Source of the DNA: Phycisphaerae bacterium
GTDB lineage: Bacteria; Planctomycetota; Phycisphaerae; Sedimentisphaerales; UBA12454
Assembly (NCBI GenBank): GCA_026386845.1
Contig: JAPLMW010000092.1
Span: 1 to 40,349 of the forward strand
Length of the DNA stretch: 40,349 nt
Direction of reading: 5' to 3'
A program made the translations under genes and the position numbers. Positions 24,081-31,744 of the stretch are shown here, piece after piece; positions within the stretch are counted from its first letter, which is position 1, and every line of letters begins with the position of its first letter. Below the pieces are notes generated by a model. It was not told where the DNA came from, searched no databases, and saw nothing but the letters and a program-made list of their open reading frames with translations.

Positions 24081-24101
24081 CCCCCGGACCTGTACCGGGG
24101 G
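24081..24101 (+). repeat. GC hairpin directly after the RluA-type stop codon
   Basis: CCCCCGG (24081-24087) pairs perfectly with CCGGGGG (24095-24101). It starts at the base after the stop codon. No T-run follows, so termination is uncertain. Confidence 0.6.
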
Positions 24102-24118
24102 GCAGGGTTCGGTTAGAA

Positions 24119-24246
24119 ATATTTAGCCCGCCGTTTCACGGCGGGTTTGGTGATTTTCGTTCGTGGTTAGCCCTGCCATCATTTTAATCCTCCGTAGGGG
24201 GACTATGGCAGGGTTATATTTAGCCCGCCGTTTCACGGCGGGTTTG
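24119..24246 (+). repeat. Two identical 31-base hairpin repeats around an inner hairpin
   Basis: Bases 24119-24149 and 24216-24246 are identical, each with stem CCCGCCG / CGGCGGG and a 5-base loop, preceded by ATATTTAG and followed by GTTTG in terminator style. Between them AGCCCTGCCAT and ATGGCAGGGTT (about 24169-24215) form another stem. Repeated terminator-like units without a gene between them suggest a dispersed palindromic element. Confidence 0.7.
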
Positions 24247-24250
24247 TTTG

Positions 24251-24281
24251 TCATTGCGAGGCCATAGGCCGTAGCAATCTC
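24251..24281. repeat. TCATTGCGAGG...GCAATCTC dispersed palindrome
   Basis: TCATTGCGAGGCC then a short gap and GGCCGTAGCAATCTC form a nested palindrome (ATTGC/GCAAT and GGCC/GGCC). The sequence type is a familiar intergenic repeat in several unrelated bacterial phyla. Confidence 0.6.
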
Positions 24282-24405
24282 AAAGTATTCCTTTTTATGA
24301 ATGTTTGTAATATTTGACTTCTTATAGAAATTGCTTACAATGTAAAATAAGGCAAGACTTGTATAATGTGCCTAACTGGGTAAATACCTTTTGAGAGGAA
24401 AAAGG

Positions 24406-25563
24406 ATGCTGCTTATTGATGGAATAAAGTATCATTTGTTTGTGCCTGAAAATGAAACTGATTTAGAACAGTATGTAGAAAAAAACTATAAGCACATATT
24501 TGGACAAGATTCCATTTACTTGCCAAAAAAGAAAATAAAGTCAAAAGCAGGTATCGGAGTCATTCCTGACGCTTTTGTTATATATTTTAACCCCAAACCA
24601 AGTTGGTGTGTTTTGGAAGTAGAATTATCAAGCCATCCTCTTTATGAACATATTTTCCCCCAGGTTACAAAATTCAAAAGAGCTGTCGAAGATAACACAT
24701 GCAAAAAGAATCTTACTCGTTTCTTTTATGAATCAATTACAGAAGACCCGATGTTGGAAGCGGGATTTAAACACAAAATTGGTTCTGGTGAAATCTATAA
24801 ATCCATCTCCGATATGGTAGAAGAAAAGAAGCCGCTTTTTGTTGTGGTAATTGACAAAAACACTGACGAACTTGAAGAAGTCATTCTGGATTTTAACGAT
24901 AAAGTTCGAATAATCGAATTTAAAACATATCAACGAGAAGAAGCGGAAGGAGTGGTTGCTTTCTCATTTCAATCTTTGGTAACATCCTCTTCTGAAAAAA
25001 ACATTTTGCGTTCTACTCAACCATTGGATAAGGGGGAATACAAACGTGGTCAGCTTGGGAAAGCAATATATAACTTATTTGAGAACAAAGGTATTGAAAA
25101 TGTTTCGTATGAAGAATGTGAGAAATTGGCACTTTCCATCAAACCTGATTCGCAGTTTAATGCAAATCATTTTTCATGGTATAAAAATCATTATCTTAAA
25201 GCGGGTGACAACCGTAATTCGAAATCTTTTGAATATACAATTTTTGGCAAAATCTTCATAGTTCATAACGCTCGTCAAGTTTTGACTGGTATTTTAGAAG
25301 CCTTATCCGAACACGATGGTTCCTTTATAGGGCTATTATGTTCTCCAGATCAAATTCATGGGAAGAAAAGAAGATATGTCGCTCTCAATAGAAAAGACCT
25401 CTACCCCGATAGACCAGACCTTTGCGAGTCTTGTGCATATCAACTTAAAAATGGTTATTGGGTTGGCACAAACTATAGTACTTCAAGTATTAAACAAATG
25501 ATACGTTTAATAACAGAAGCAGCAGGTTTAAAATATGGTAAAGACGTTATTGATAGTTTATAA
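24406..25563 (+). CDS. AT-rich PD-(D/E)xK nuclease-like protein, possible defence gene
   Basis: This 385-residue protein starts at ATG 24406 (GAGAGGA site upstream). The N-terminal domain shows GVIPDAFVIY (Asp55), WCVLEVELSS (Glu71, Glu73) and FPQVTKFKRAV, the order of a PD-(D/E)xK restriction-type nuclease core as in NucS/DUF91-like proteins, but the usual Lys is Glu73. A helical middle part (RGQLGKAIYNLFENKG) may be winged-helix-like. The C-terminal domain (LKNGYWVGTNYSTSSIKQMI ... AAGLKYGKDV) looks like accessory domains of restriction enzymes, a weak impression. Its codons are visibly more AT-rich than those of its neighbours and it lies between ilvC and ilvB amid repeats, which suggests acquisition by transfer. 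No methylase or partner is present. Confidence 0.65.
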   Translation: MLLIDGIKYHLFVPENETDLEQYVEKNYKHIFGQDSIYLPKKKIKSKAGIGVIPDAFVIYFNPKPSWCVLEVELSSHPLYEHIFPQVTKFKRAVEDNTCKKNLTRFFYESITEDPMLEAGFKHKIGSGEIYKSISDMVEEKKPLFVVVIDKNTDELEEVILDFNDKVRIIEFKTYQREEAEGVVAFSFQSLVTSSSEKNILRSTQPLDKGEYKRGQLGKAIYNLFENKGIENVSYEECEKLALSIKPDSQFNANHFSWYKNHYLKAGDNRNSKSFEYTIFGKIFIVHNARQVLTGILEALSEHDGSFIGLLCSPDQIHGKKRRYVALNRKDLYPDRPDLCESCAYQLKNGYWVGTNYSTSSIKQMIRLITEAAGLKYGKDVIDSL

Positions 25564-26245
25564 AATTATCGCATTATGGACTGTTAATAATTATTTTTAA
25601 TTTTTTCTTTGAAGTTAAATAGGAGACGTTCACGTATTTTTGATTTTTAATTTTCTGTTGTTGCCCGTCCTCGCTGTTTCGCCAATCCGCCTTCGTTAAA
25701 CCTACGGCGGACAAGAATTCTACTCTTTTTCTTTTCAAACTCAATTTACCCTGTGAAGTGCTTCTCTGTCCAATAAGAAAAATAAATATTCATTGAGAAG
25801 CTACTTCATCGGGGTCCGCATACTAAACACCAAAGGATTCTTTGTGTCTTGGCGCCTTGCCTGTCTTGAGCGAAGCCGAAAGAGTGGCTAAAAAATCCCT
25901 AAAAACCTCGGAGCCGCAGCGGAGACCCCGCCCCAATGAAGCTCTACGATTTAATTTTTTCATTGTCGGAGCCACAGCGCAGATCCCGACGCATCGGGAT
26001 GGCCCTGCCAAATGAAGAAATTGCGGGGGTAAAAATCCCTCAAAAACACCTAAAAACTTCCGCTTTTTTCGTAAAACTCCCCAAAAACCCGCGAAATCCG
26101 CGTCGCAGTATTTAATTTTTGATTTTTTATCTGTAGTTTTTATTTTTTATATTTTATTTTTGATATTGTTCGCTATCGACCAGCGACTAAATAGCCCCTT
26201 GACATTCGCCGATAAACTTCCCCCCAAAGTCCATCTGTTTTACCT
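25564..26245. other. Gene-free, repeat-rich stretch before ilvB
   Basis: No supported gene is seen in these 680 bases. They hold AT-rich tracts (TTTTTAATTTT type), a TCCGCC...GGCGGA palindrome (25686-25715), a hairpin at 25748-25814, fragments of the TTTGTGTCTTGG (from about 25839) and CTTGAGCGAAGCC (from about 25865) dispersed repeats, two imperfect copies of a CGGAGCC(G/A)CAGCG(G/C)AGA block (25909 and 25966), and the heptamer-like CGACCAGCGACTAA (26176-26189). Confidence 0.6.
25748..25814. repeat. Hairpin repeat, ACCCTGTGAAG / CTTCATCGGGG type
   Basis: The left arm at 25748-25766 and right arm at 25795-25814 pair as CCC...TGAAGT..GCTTCTC with GAGAAGC..ACTTCA..GGGG with small bulges. The outer ends match the hairpin at 30503-30603, while the inner bases differ but still pair. 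Confidence 0.6.
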
Positions 26246-27928
26246 ATCAAGACAGGCGCCGAGATTATTGTCGCTACGCTTATTGAGCAAGGGGTCGAAA
26301 CAATTTTCGGTTATCCGGGCGGAGTGGTATTACCTTTATTCGACAAACTCTACGACGCCCCGATTAACTTTATTATTCCCCGTCACGAGCAAGGCGGCGC
26401 GCATATGGCTGATGGCTACGCCCGCGCGAGCGGCAAAGTTGGCGTTGTGCTGACGACCAGCGGACCCGGCGCGTGCAATCTGACTACCGGCATCGCGAAC
26501 GCGATGATGGATTCCGTGCCGATAGTCGCGCTGACCGGCCAGGTGCGGACAGACCTGATTGGCAACGATGCCTTTCAGGAATCCGATATCACCGGCGTTA
26601 CCCGCTCAATCACGAAACATAATATGATTGTAAAAGACGTTAAAGACCTGCAGCAGTCAATACGCGAGGCGTTTTATATCGCCGGTACAGGCAGACCCGG
26701 CCCGGTGCTTATCGATATTCCGGTTGATATCGAAGTCGCAAAATGCCAGATGAAACCTTTGACAGAAGTTTCTCTGCCCGGCTATAAGCCGCAGGTTAAA
26801 GGCCATCATCGCCAGATAAAAATGGCTGCGGAAGCAATCAACAAATCCGAAAAGCCGGTTGTTTACGTCGGCGGCGGTGTGGTCTCGTCTAATGCCGCAG
26901 AAGAACTGCGAGCCTTCGCGCAAAAGGCCAATCTTCCTGTGACAATGACACTTCTTGGTTTGGGAACATACGACCAGACAAGAGCGGAATCGCTCGATAT
27001 GCTCGGAATGCACGGAACTGCTTACGCAAATTACGCAGTTCAGGAATGTGATTTGCTGATTGCTATCGGTGCGCGTTTTGACGACCGTGTAACCGGCAAA
27101 GTAAAGACCTTCGCGCCGCACGCAAAGGTTATTCATATTGATATCGACCCAAGCAGTATCAGCAAGAACGTCGCTGTTAATATACCCGTTGTCGGCGATG
27201 CTAAATATATTCTTACTGAACTGATAAAAGAGGTTCAGCATAAAGAAAGAAAAGAGTGGTTCGATAAAATAGCAGATTGGAAAAGCCGTTTCCCGCTTCG
27301 CTACGATACGAAAAGTCCGAACATCAAGCCTCAATATGTTATCGAGCAGATTTGGGAAGCGACGAAAGACAGGGCTATAATCGTTACCGGCGTCGGTCAG
27401 CATCAGATGTGGACTTCGCAGTTTTATAAACATACGAAACCCAGACACTTTATAACCTCCGGCGGACTTGGCACTATGGGCTTTGGTCTGCCTGCGGCGA
27501 TTGGTGCACAGGTTGCTTTGCCGGACGCTCTCGTTGTCGATATCGACGGCGACAGCAGCTTTAATATGACCCTGACCGAAATCAGCACCGCTGTCCAATA
27601 TGAACTGCCGATAAAAGTCTGCATTATCAACAACGGCTATATGGGAATGGTCCGCCAATGGCAGGAACTGTTTTATAATAAGAGATATTCGAAAAGCTAC
27701 CTGAAGAATCCCGATTTTGCCGCTGTTGCAGAGGCACTCGGCGCGGTTGGAATTACCGTTGAAAAGAAAAGCGAAGTTAAAAACGCTATCGCAAAAATGA
27801 TTGCGGAAAAGAAACCCTGCATCGTCGATTTTCACGTTGAACGTGAAGAAAATGTCTGGCCTATGGTCGCGACAGGAAAAAGCCTGCACGAAATGGACGG
27901 ATTAGATATATTTGAAAGTATGGCGTAA
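26246..27928 (+). CDS. ilvB: Acetolactate synthase large subunit, start unresolved
   Basis: This ThDP enzyme condenses pyruvate to acetolactate (or makes acetohydroxybutyrate), the first common step of branched-chain amino acid synthesis. It shows FGYPGGVVLPLFD, PRHEQGGAHMADGYARASGK with the catalytic Glu, SGPGACNLTTGIANA, and the C-terminal ThDP site GDSSFNMTLTEISTA ... IINNGYMGMVRQWQE. Homology clearly begins at KTGAEIIVATLIEQGVETI (26249), but the first usable start in frame is a GTG at 26324, inside GGVV, which would remove the conserved start. An ATC stands where ATG is expected (26246). A frameshift in six C at 26220-26225 could link the frame to upstream TTG codons. The rest is intact. 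Confidence 0.9.
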   Translation: MKTGAEIIVATLIEQGVETIFGYPGGVVLPLFDKLYDAPINFIIPRHEQGGAHMADGYARASGKVGVVLTTSGPGACNLTTGIANAMMDSVPIVALTGQVRTDLIGNDAFQESDITGVTRSITKHNMIVKDVKDLQQSIREAFYIAGTGRPGPVLIDIPVDIEVAKCQMKPLTEVSLPGYKPQVKGHHRQIKMAAEAINKSEKPVVYVGGGVVSSNAAEELRAFAQKANLPVTMTLLGLGTYDQTRAESLDMLGMHGTAYANYAVQECDLLIAIGARFDDRVTGKVKTFAPHAKVIHIDIDPSSISKNVAVNIPVVGDAKYILTELIKEVQHKERKEWFDKIADWKSRFPLRYDTKSPNIKPQYVIEQIWEATKDRAIIVTGVGQHQMWTSQFYKHTKPRHFITSGGLGTMGFGLPAAIGAQVALPDALVVDIDGDSSFNMTLTEISTAVQYELPIKVCIINNGYMGMVRQWQELFYNKRYSKSYLKNPDFAAVAEALGAVGITVEKKSEVKNAIAKMIAEKKPCIVDFHVEREENVWPMVATGKSLHEMDGLDIFESMA

Positions 27929-27935
27929 GAAAGTT

Positions 27936-27963
27936 AAAAGTGAAAAGTGAAAAGTTAAAAGTT
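27936..27963 (+). repeat. Tandem heptamer AAAAGT(G/T) between ilvB and ilvN
   Basis: Four 7-base units (AAAAGTG twice, AAAAGTT twice) lie 8 bases after the ilvB stop and end at the ilvN Shine-Dalgarno (GAGG, 27964-27967). Confidence 0.85.
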
Positions 27964-27974
27964 GAGGATAAACT

Positions 27975-28475
27975 ATGAAACATATAATAAGCACATTGGT
28001 TCAGAATAAGCCGGGAGTGCTGGCACACGTGGCCGGGATGTTCGCGGCAAGGGCTTTTAATATCGATTCACTCGCTGTCGGAAGAACAGACGACCCGGCA
28101 CTTAGCAGAATGACTATAGTCGTTATCGGAGACGATAAGGTCGTAGAGCAGGTCCGCAAACAATTGGAAAAAATAATCGACGTTGTCAAGGTTCAGGACT
28201 TCGCCATAAAAGACGTTATCGCTCACGATTTAATGCTGATGTGCGTCCACGCCCCGCCGGAGAAACGGCCTGAAATCCTCGCGCTGGTTGAGATGTTCAA
28301 GGGCAAAGTCGTGGATATCGGGCAGAAATTCGTTATGGTCGAACTGGCAGATACGGAAGAAAAATTGGAGGCCTTTATCGAGGCCTGCCGGCCTTACGGC
28401 ATAAAAAATCTCGCCCGCACAGGCACAGTGGCAATGGCAGGCTTCGAACGAACGGAAATCGCCGATAATCAATAA
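27975..28475 (+). CDS. ilvN: Acetolactate synthase small regulatory subunit
   Basis: This 166-residue regulatory partner of IlvB confers valine feedback and full activity. The N-terminal ACT domain reads HIISTLVQNKPGVLAHVAGMFAARAFNIDSL (3-33), and the C-terminal domain (LMLMCVHAPPEKRPEILALVEMF ... IKNLARTGTVAM) is the usual second ACT-like half. Length is standard. It starts 46 bases after ilvB with a GAGG Shine-Dalgarno, and a terminator follows. Confidence 0.95.
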   Translation: MKHIISTLVQNKPGVLAHVAGMFAARAFNIDSLAVGRTDDPALSRMTIVVIGDDKVVEQVRKQLEKIIDVVKVQDFAIKDVIAHDLMLMCVHAPPEKRPEILALVEMFKGKVVDIGQKFVMVELADTEEKLEAFIEACRPYGIKNLARTGTVAMAGFERTEIADNQ

Positions 28476-28502
28476 GAATACATAACTCAGATTTCTATTT
28501 AG

Positions 28503-28530
28503 CCCCCGGTTTTACTGGGGGTTTTCTTTT
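28503..28530 (+). terminator. Rho-independent terminator after ilvN
   Basis: CCCCC (28503-28507) and GGGGG (28517-28521) pair, followed by TTTTCTTTT. The lead-in ATTTAG is the same as at the repeats near 24119 and 24216. Confidence 0.8.
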
Positions 28531-28579
28531 CCGGGTTTTTCAACAGAACCAAAAAAGTAAATCAGAAACAGGCAGCGGT

Positions 28580-30469
28580 ATGGCAATAATCGGAATGCAG
28601 GATGTGAGCGTTGGTTTTGGCGGCCGGCCATTGCTTGAACGTATAAATTTACAAATCGAGGCGAGCGAGCGAATTTGTCTGCTCGGCCGCAACGGCGTTG
28701 GGAAAACGACGCTGATGAAACTCATTACAGGCGAAGTTTTGCCCGAAAAAGGTGATGTTTCACGTGTGCCGAAGCTTACGATAACGTGCCTGACACAGGA
28801 TGTGCCGGATAATCTGAGCGGGACGGTGTTTGAGTTTGTTTCCGAGGGGCTGGGCCAATGCGGAAAGCTGTTGGCGCAGTATCATCTTGTCAGCCATCAG
28901 CTCGCCATCGACCACGATAACAAATCGCTGCTGACCAAGCTTGATAAACTGCAGCGCTCGCTCGATGCCGAAAACGGCTGGCAGATGGACCGGTATGTCG
29001 AGAACATCATTGAAAATATGGAACTGGACGGCGAGATGGAAGCGACGGGCCTTTCGGCCGGAATGAAACGGCGTGTATTGCTGGCGCAGGCGATAGTTCG
29101 CAGGCCGGATGTGCTGATGCTTGATGAGCCGACTAACCATCTTGATATCGAAGCGATAACGTGGATTGAGGATTTTCTGGCCGGCTATAAAGGGACGCTG
29201 ATTTTTGTCAGCCATGACCGGGTGTTCGTCAGGAAGCTGGCGACGCGTATCATCGAACTTGATAGGGGCCGGGCGACAGGTTATTTTTGCAGCTATGAAA
29301 CATTCCTCGTTCGCAGGGATATCGCCAATGAAGCACAAGCGGTTGAGGATTCGCTGTTCGATAAAAAGCTGTCGCAGGAAGAAGTGTGGATTCGCAAGGG
29401 GATAAAGGCACGCCGGACGCGCAACGAGGGTCGTGTGCGGGCGCTTAAGAAGATGCGTAATGAGCGGAGCCAGCGCAGAAAGAAAATCGGAAATGTCAGG
29501 ATGCAGATGCAGGATATTCAGCAATCCGGCAGGCTGGTAATCGAGGCAAAGGATATTTCATTTGCATATCTGCCCGAAAGGCCGATTATTTCGAACTTTT
29601 CCACGACCATTATGCGCGGCGACAAGATCGGCGTCGTTGGGCCTAACGGCTCGGGAAAAACGACGCTGCTGCGGGTGCTGCTTGGGGAACTTGCGGCGCA
29701 GCAGGGCACAATACGCCATGGCACGAATCTTCAAATCGCGTATTTCGACCAGCTGCACGCGCAGCTTGATTATGGGAAATCCGTGTATGAAAATATCGCC
29801 GACGGCAATAAGACAGTGGTGATTAACGGAAATCCCCGGCACGTCATCGGCTATCTTCAGGACTTTTTGTTTACGCCTGACCAGTCGCTGGCCCCGTTGT
29901 CAAATCTTTCCGGCGGCGAGCGGAATCGGCTGCTGCTGGCGAAACTTTTTGCGCGGCCGGCCAATGTGCTGGTGATGGATGAGCCGACAAATGACCTTGA
30001 TATCGAGACGCTGGAGCTGCTCGAAGAATTTTTGCTCAACTATCCCGGGACGGTGCTGATGGTAAGCCACGACCGCGAATTTCTAAATAACGTCGTTACC
30101 AGTATTATAGCTCTCCAAGGCGATGGCGTTCTAAAGGAATATATCGGCGGCTACGATGACTGGCTAAGGCAGAAAAAGGCACTGCCAAAACCCCAGCCCC
30201 AAAAAACCCCGGCGAAAACGGTGAAGCAATCGCCGCTGAAAGAACCGGTGCGAAAATTGACTTCTAAGGAAAAGAAGGAGCTCAAAGCGTTGCCCGCTCT
30301 CATCGAAAAATTGGAAAGCGAGTTACGGCAGCTGCACGAGATGATGGCTGACCCGGCGTTTTATAAAAAGGGTTCAGAAGTTGTCACGGTCGGTATCAGG
30401 GCCGGGGAATTGAAAAAGCAGCTCGATGAACTTTACGCCCGCTGGCAGGAACTGGAGACTCCTTCGTAA
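28580..30469 (+). CDS. uup: ABC-F ATPase, Uup-type
   Basis: This 629-residue soluble protein has two ABC ATPase domains and no membrane segment, so it belongs to the ABC-F proteins that act on ribosomes or DNA branches. Domain 1: Walker A GRNGVGKTT (36-44), signature LSAGMKRR, Walker B VLMLDEPTNHLD. Domain 2: GPNGSGKTT, LSGGERNR, VLVMDEPTNDLD. A linker rich in Arg/Lys lies between them, and the C-terminus (LTSKEKKELKALPALIEKLESELRQL) is the coiled coil that marks Uup. No Shine-Dalgarno stands out before the ATG. Uup is favoured over EttA by the C-terminal coil. Confidence 0.9.
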   Translation: MAIIGMQDVSVGFGGRPLLERINLQIEASERICLLGRNGVGKTTLMKLITGEVLPEKGDVSRVPKLTITCLTQDVPDNLSGTVFEFVSEGLGQCGKLLAQYHLVSHQLAIDHDNKSLLTKLDKLQRSLDAENGWQMDRYVENIIENMELDGEMEATGLSAGMKRRVLLAQAIVRRPDVLMLDEPTNHLDIEAITWIEDFLAGYKGTLIFVSHDRVFVRKLATRIIELDRGRATGYFCSYETFLVRRDIANEAQAVEDSLFDKKLSQEEVWIRKGIKARRTRNEGRVRALKKMRNERSQRRKKIGNVRMQMQDIQQSGRLVIEAKDISFAYLPERPIISNFSTTIMRGDKIGVVGPNGSGKTTLLRVLLGELAAQQGTIRHGTNLQIAYFDQLHAQLDYGKSVYENIADGNKTVVINGNPRHVIGYLQDFLFTPDQSLAPLSNLSGGERNRLLLAKLFARPANVLVMDEPTNDLDIETLELLEEFLLNYPGTVLMVSHDREFLNNVVTSIIALQGDGVLKEYIGGYDDWLRQKKALPKPQPQKTPAKTVKQSPLKEPVRKLTSKEKKELKALPALIEKLESELRQLHEMMADPAFYKKGSEVVTVGIRAGELKKQLDELYARWQELETPS

Positions 30470-30502
30470 TTTTCTACTCTCGACTTGCACTGTTAAAGGT
30501 TT

Positions 30503-30603
30503 ACCCCGTGAGATTTACCCCGTTAGATGCGTCGGTTAGCTACTTGGAAATGCTGTTAGCTATCTAACTGGGGTGCTTTCCAATGAGACTTATCTCATCG
30601 GGG
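30503..30603. repeat. Nested double-hairpin element
   Basis: Outer arms ACCCCGTGAGAT (30503-30514) and ATCTCATCGGGG (30592-30603) and inner arms ACCCCGTTAGAT (30517-30528) and ATCTAACTGGGGT (30562-30574) pair with single-base bulges. The two left arms resemble each other, as do the two right arms, so the element looks like a hairpin duplicated inside itself. A related single hairpin lies at 25748-25814. Confidence 0.7.
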
Positions 30604-30637
30604 CGAAAATTTATCACGGAGAATTCGCGGTTTTGAA

Positions 30638-30686
30638 TTTCCCGCCGTCGCGGCGGGAAAATGACCCCGGCAAGGTATTGCCGGGG
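30638..30686. repeat. Two consecutive perfect GC hairpins
   Basis: TTTCCCGCCG (30638-30647) pairs with CGGCGGGAAA (30651-30660), and CCCCGGCAA (30665-30673) pairs with TTGCCGGGG (30678-30686). No T-run follows. The bases after them, GGGCTAACCACGAA-like, recur inverted near 24160-24175. Confidence 0.7.
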
Positions 30687-30791
30687 CTAACCACGAATAA
30701 ACTAACCCTGTTAAATCCCCCTCCATAACTGTCGGGGCTCTGTTGTGTTGTGAATGATTGGGGCGGCATAAAGATAAATACTTTTAAATTA

Positions 30792-30820
30792 TTGCCATTC
30801 GGGCAGGCCGCGGGTAGAAT
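30792..30820 (+). promoter_or_regulatory. Promoter of the ferritin-like gene, apparently leaderless
   Basis: TTGCCA (30792-30797), a 17-base spacer and TAGAAT (30815-30820). Only six bases separate the -10 from the ATG at 30827, so transcription should start at or next to the A of the start codon. Confidence 0.6.
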
Positions 30821-30826
30821 ACAGGT

Positions 30827-31315
30827 ATGGACAAGGGAGAGATTAAACAAGTTGCGAAATGGGATTATGACGTTAGGAAATTCAAGTCTGTCGACGAGAT
30901 ACTGGATTTTGCAATAAGCAGGGAGATAGACGCAGAGGCTTTTTATAAGGAATTGGCAGAGATGGTAGAGAATCCAAAGATGGTCAAAGTCCTTTTAGAT
31001 TTGGCCGCCGAAGAGGTAGAGCATAAGGAAAAGCTGGAGGCTGTCAAGGCCGGCAAAAAAGAAATAGGTGACCGGGAAGTCGGAAACCTTGAGATTGTCG
31101 ATTATGTAAAGGACATTAAACACCATCCCAAGATGAATTACGTTGACCTGCTTGTTGTGGGAATGAAAAAGGAGGAGACCTCACGCAGGCTTTACGCTTA
31201 TTTGGCGGCAATCGCTCAGAAGCAAGAGTTCAAAGATGTTTTCCTCAAGCTGGCCCAGGAAGAGACTAAACACAAACAGCGATTTGAATTTGAATACGAC
31301 CTGATGACATTCTAA
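30827..31315 (+). CDS. Ferritin-like (rubrerythrin-fold) diiron protein
   Basis: This 162-residue protein is a four-helix ferritin-like domain. Metal-ligand candidates lie in REIDAEAFYKELAE (helix 1), AAEEVEHKEKL (ExxH, helix 2), KKEETSRRLYAYLA (helix 3) and AQEETKHKQRFEFEY (ExxH, helix 4). It lacks the C-terminal rubredoxin of classical rubrerythrin, so it is nearer to small 'ferritin family' proteins of anaerobes linked with oxidative stress or iron handling; the exact role is unknown. There is no Shine-Dalgarno; the promoter -10 sits six bases before the ATG, so the mRNA is probably leaderless. Confidence 0.85.
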   Translation: MDKGEIKQVAKWDYDVRKFKSVDEILDFAISREIDAEAFYKELAEMVENPKMVKVLLDLAAEEVEHKEKLEAVKAGKKEIGDREVGNLEIVDYVKDIKHHPKMNYVDLLVVGMKKEETSRRLYAYLAAIAQKQEFKDVFLKLAQEETKHKQRFEFEYDLMTF

Positions 31316-31426
31316 AGACCCAAAATCAGGCTCTTTAAGTCCTGAATCGGATTAAATAACTGGTAAATCGGGGAGTATTTGTTATAATGCCTTTTTCTAA
31401 TTCAAATTATTTTCAGGAGTTTGACA

Positions 31427-31690
31427 ATGTGTGAAAATTGCGGCTGCAATAAGGGCGAAAAGACTTTAAAAGATAAGGTTACGGAAGTAATCGACAGTAT
31501 CCGTCCGATGCTTCAGAATGACGGCGGCGATATAGAACTTGTAGAAATAGACGCAAACAACGCTGTGAAGGTTCGTCTTCAGGGGGCCTGTCGAGGTTGT
31601 CCGGGAGCACAGATGACACTAAAAATGGGCGTTGAAAGACTCCTGAAAGAACGTGTGCCGGAAGTCAAGGAAGTTATCGCAGTCAAATAA
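31427..31690 (+). CDS. NifU C-terminal-domain protein (Nfu-like Fe-S carrier)
   Basis: This 87-residue protein is almost entirely an Nfu domain, which carries an Fe-S cluster between subunits and passes it to target enzymes. The signature is RPMLQNDGGDIELVEI and the cluster motif GACRGCPGAQMT (CxxC). It also has an unusual Cys-rich start, MCENCGC. The ATG at 31427 is chosen as AGGAG (31415-31419) is 7 bases upstream; a TTG at 31421 lies too close. A TATAAT at 31383-31388 may be its -10, with a poor -35. Heptamer repeats begin right after its stop codon. Confidence 0.88.
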   Translation: MCENCGCNKGEKTLKDKVTEVIDSIRPMLQNDGGDIELVEIDANNAVKVRLQGACRGCPGAQMTLKMGVERLLKERVPEVKEVIAVK

Positions 31691-31691
31691 T

Positions 31692-31719
31692 TAGTCGCTA
31701 GTCGCTAGTCGCCAGTCGC
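31692..31719. repeat. Tandem heptamer TAGTCGC after the NifU-like stop codon
   Basis: Three TAGTCGC units and one CAGTCGC unit begin one base after the stop codon. A further TCGTTAGTT covers the stop of the converging glycosyltransferase gene (31743-31749). The array matches the one next to ilvC (22101-22161) in the same orientation relative to the stop codon. Confidence 0.85.
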
Positions 31720-31739
31720 TTCCGCCAGAGGCGGACAAG
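31720..31739. repeat. TTCCGCC...GGCGGACAAG palindrome
   Basis: TCCGCC AGA GGCGGA forms a perfect 6-bp stem with a 3-base loop followed by CAAG. It is an inverted copy of the CTTGTCCGCC family seen at 17721, 17829 and 25686. Confidence 0.6.
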
Positions 31740-31744
31740 AGTCG

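Noticed and set aside
26199-26204. TTGACA before ilvB as a promoter
   Set aside because: No acceptable -10 lies 16-18 bases downstream; the place is occupied by C-rich sequence.
26160-26453. Open frame of 97 codons at the start of ilvB
   Set aside because: After 26249 it is an out-of-frame reading of ilvB. Only its first part could matter, if the C run at 26220 lost a base.
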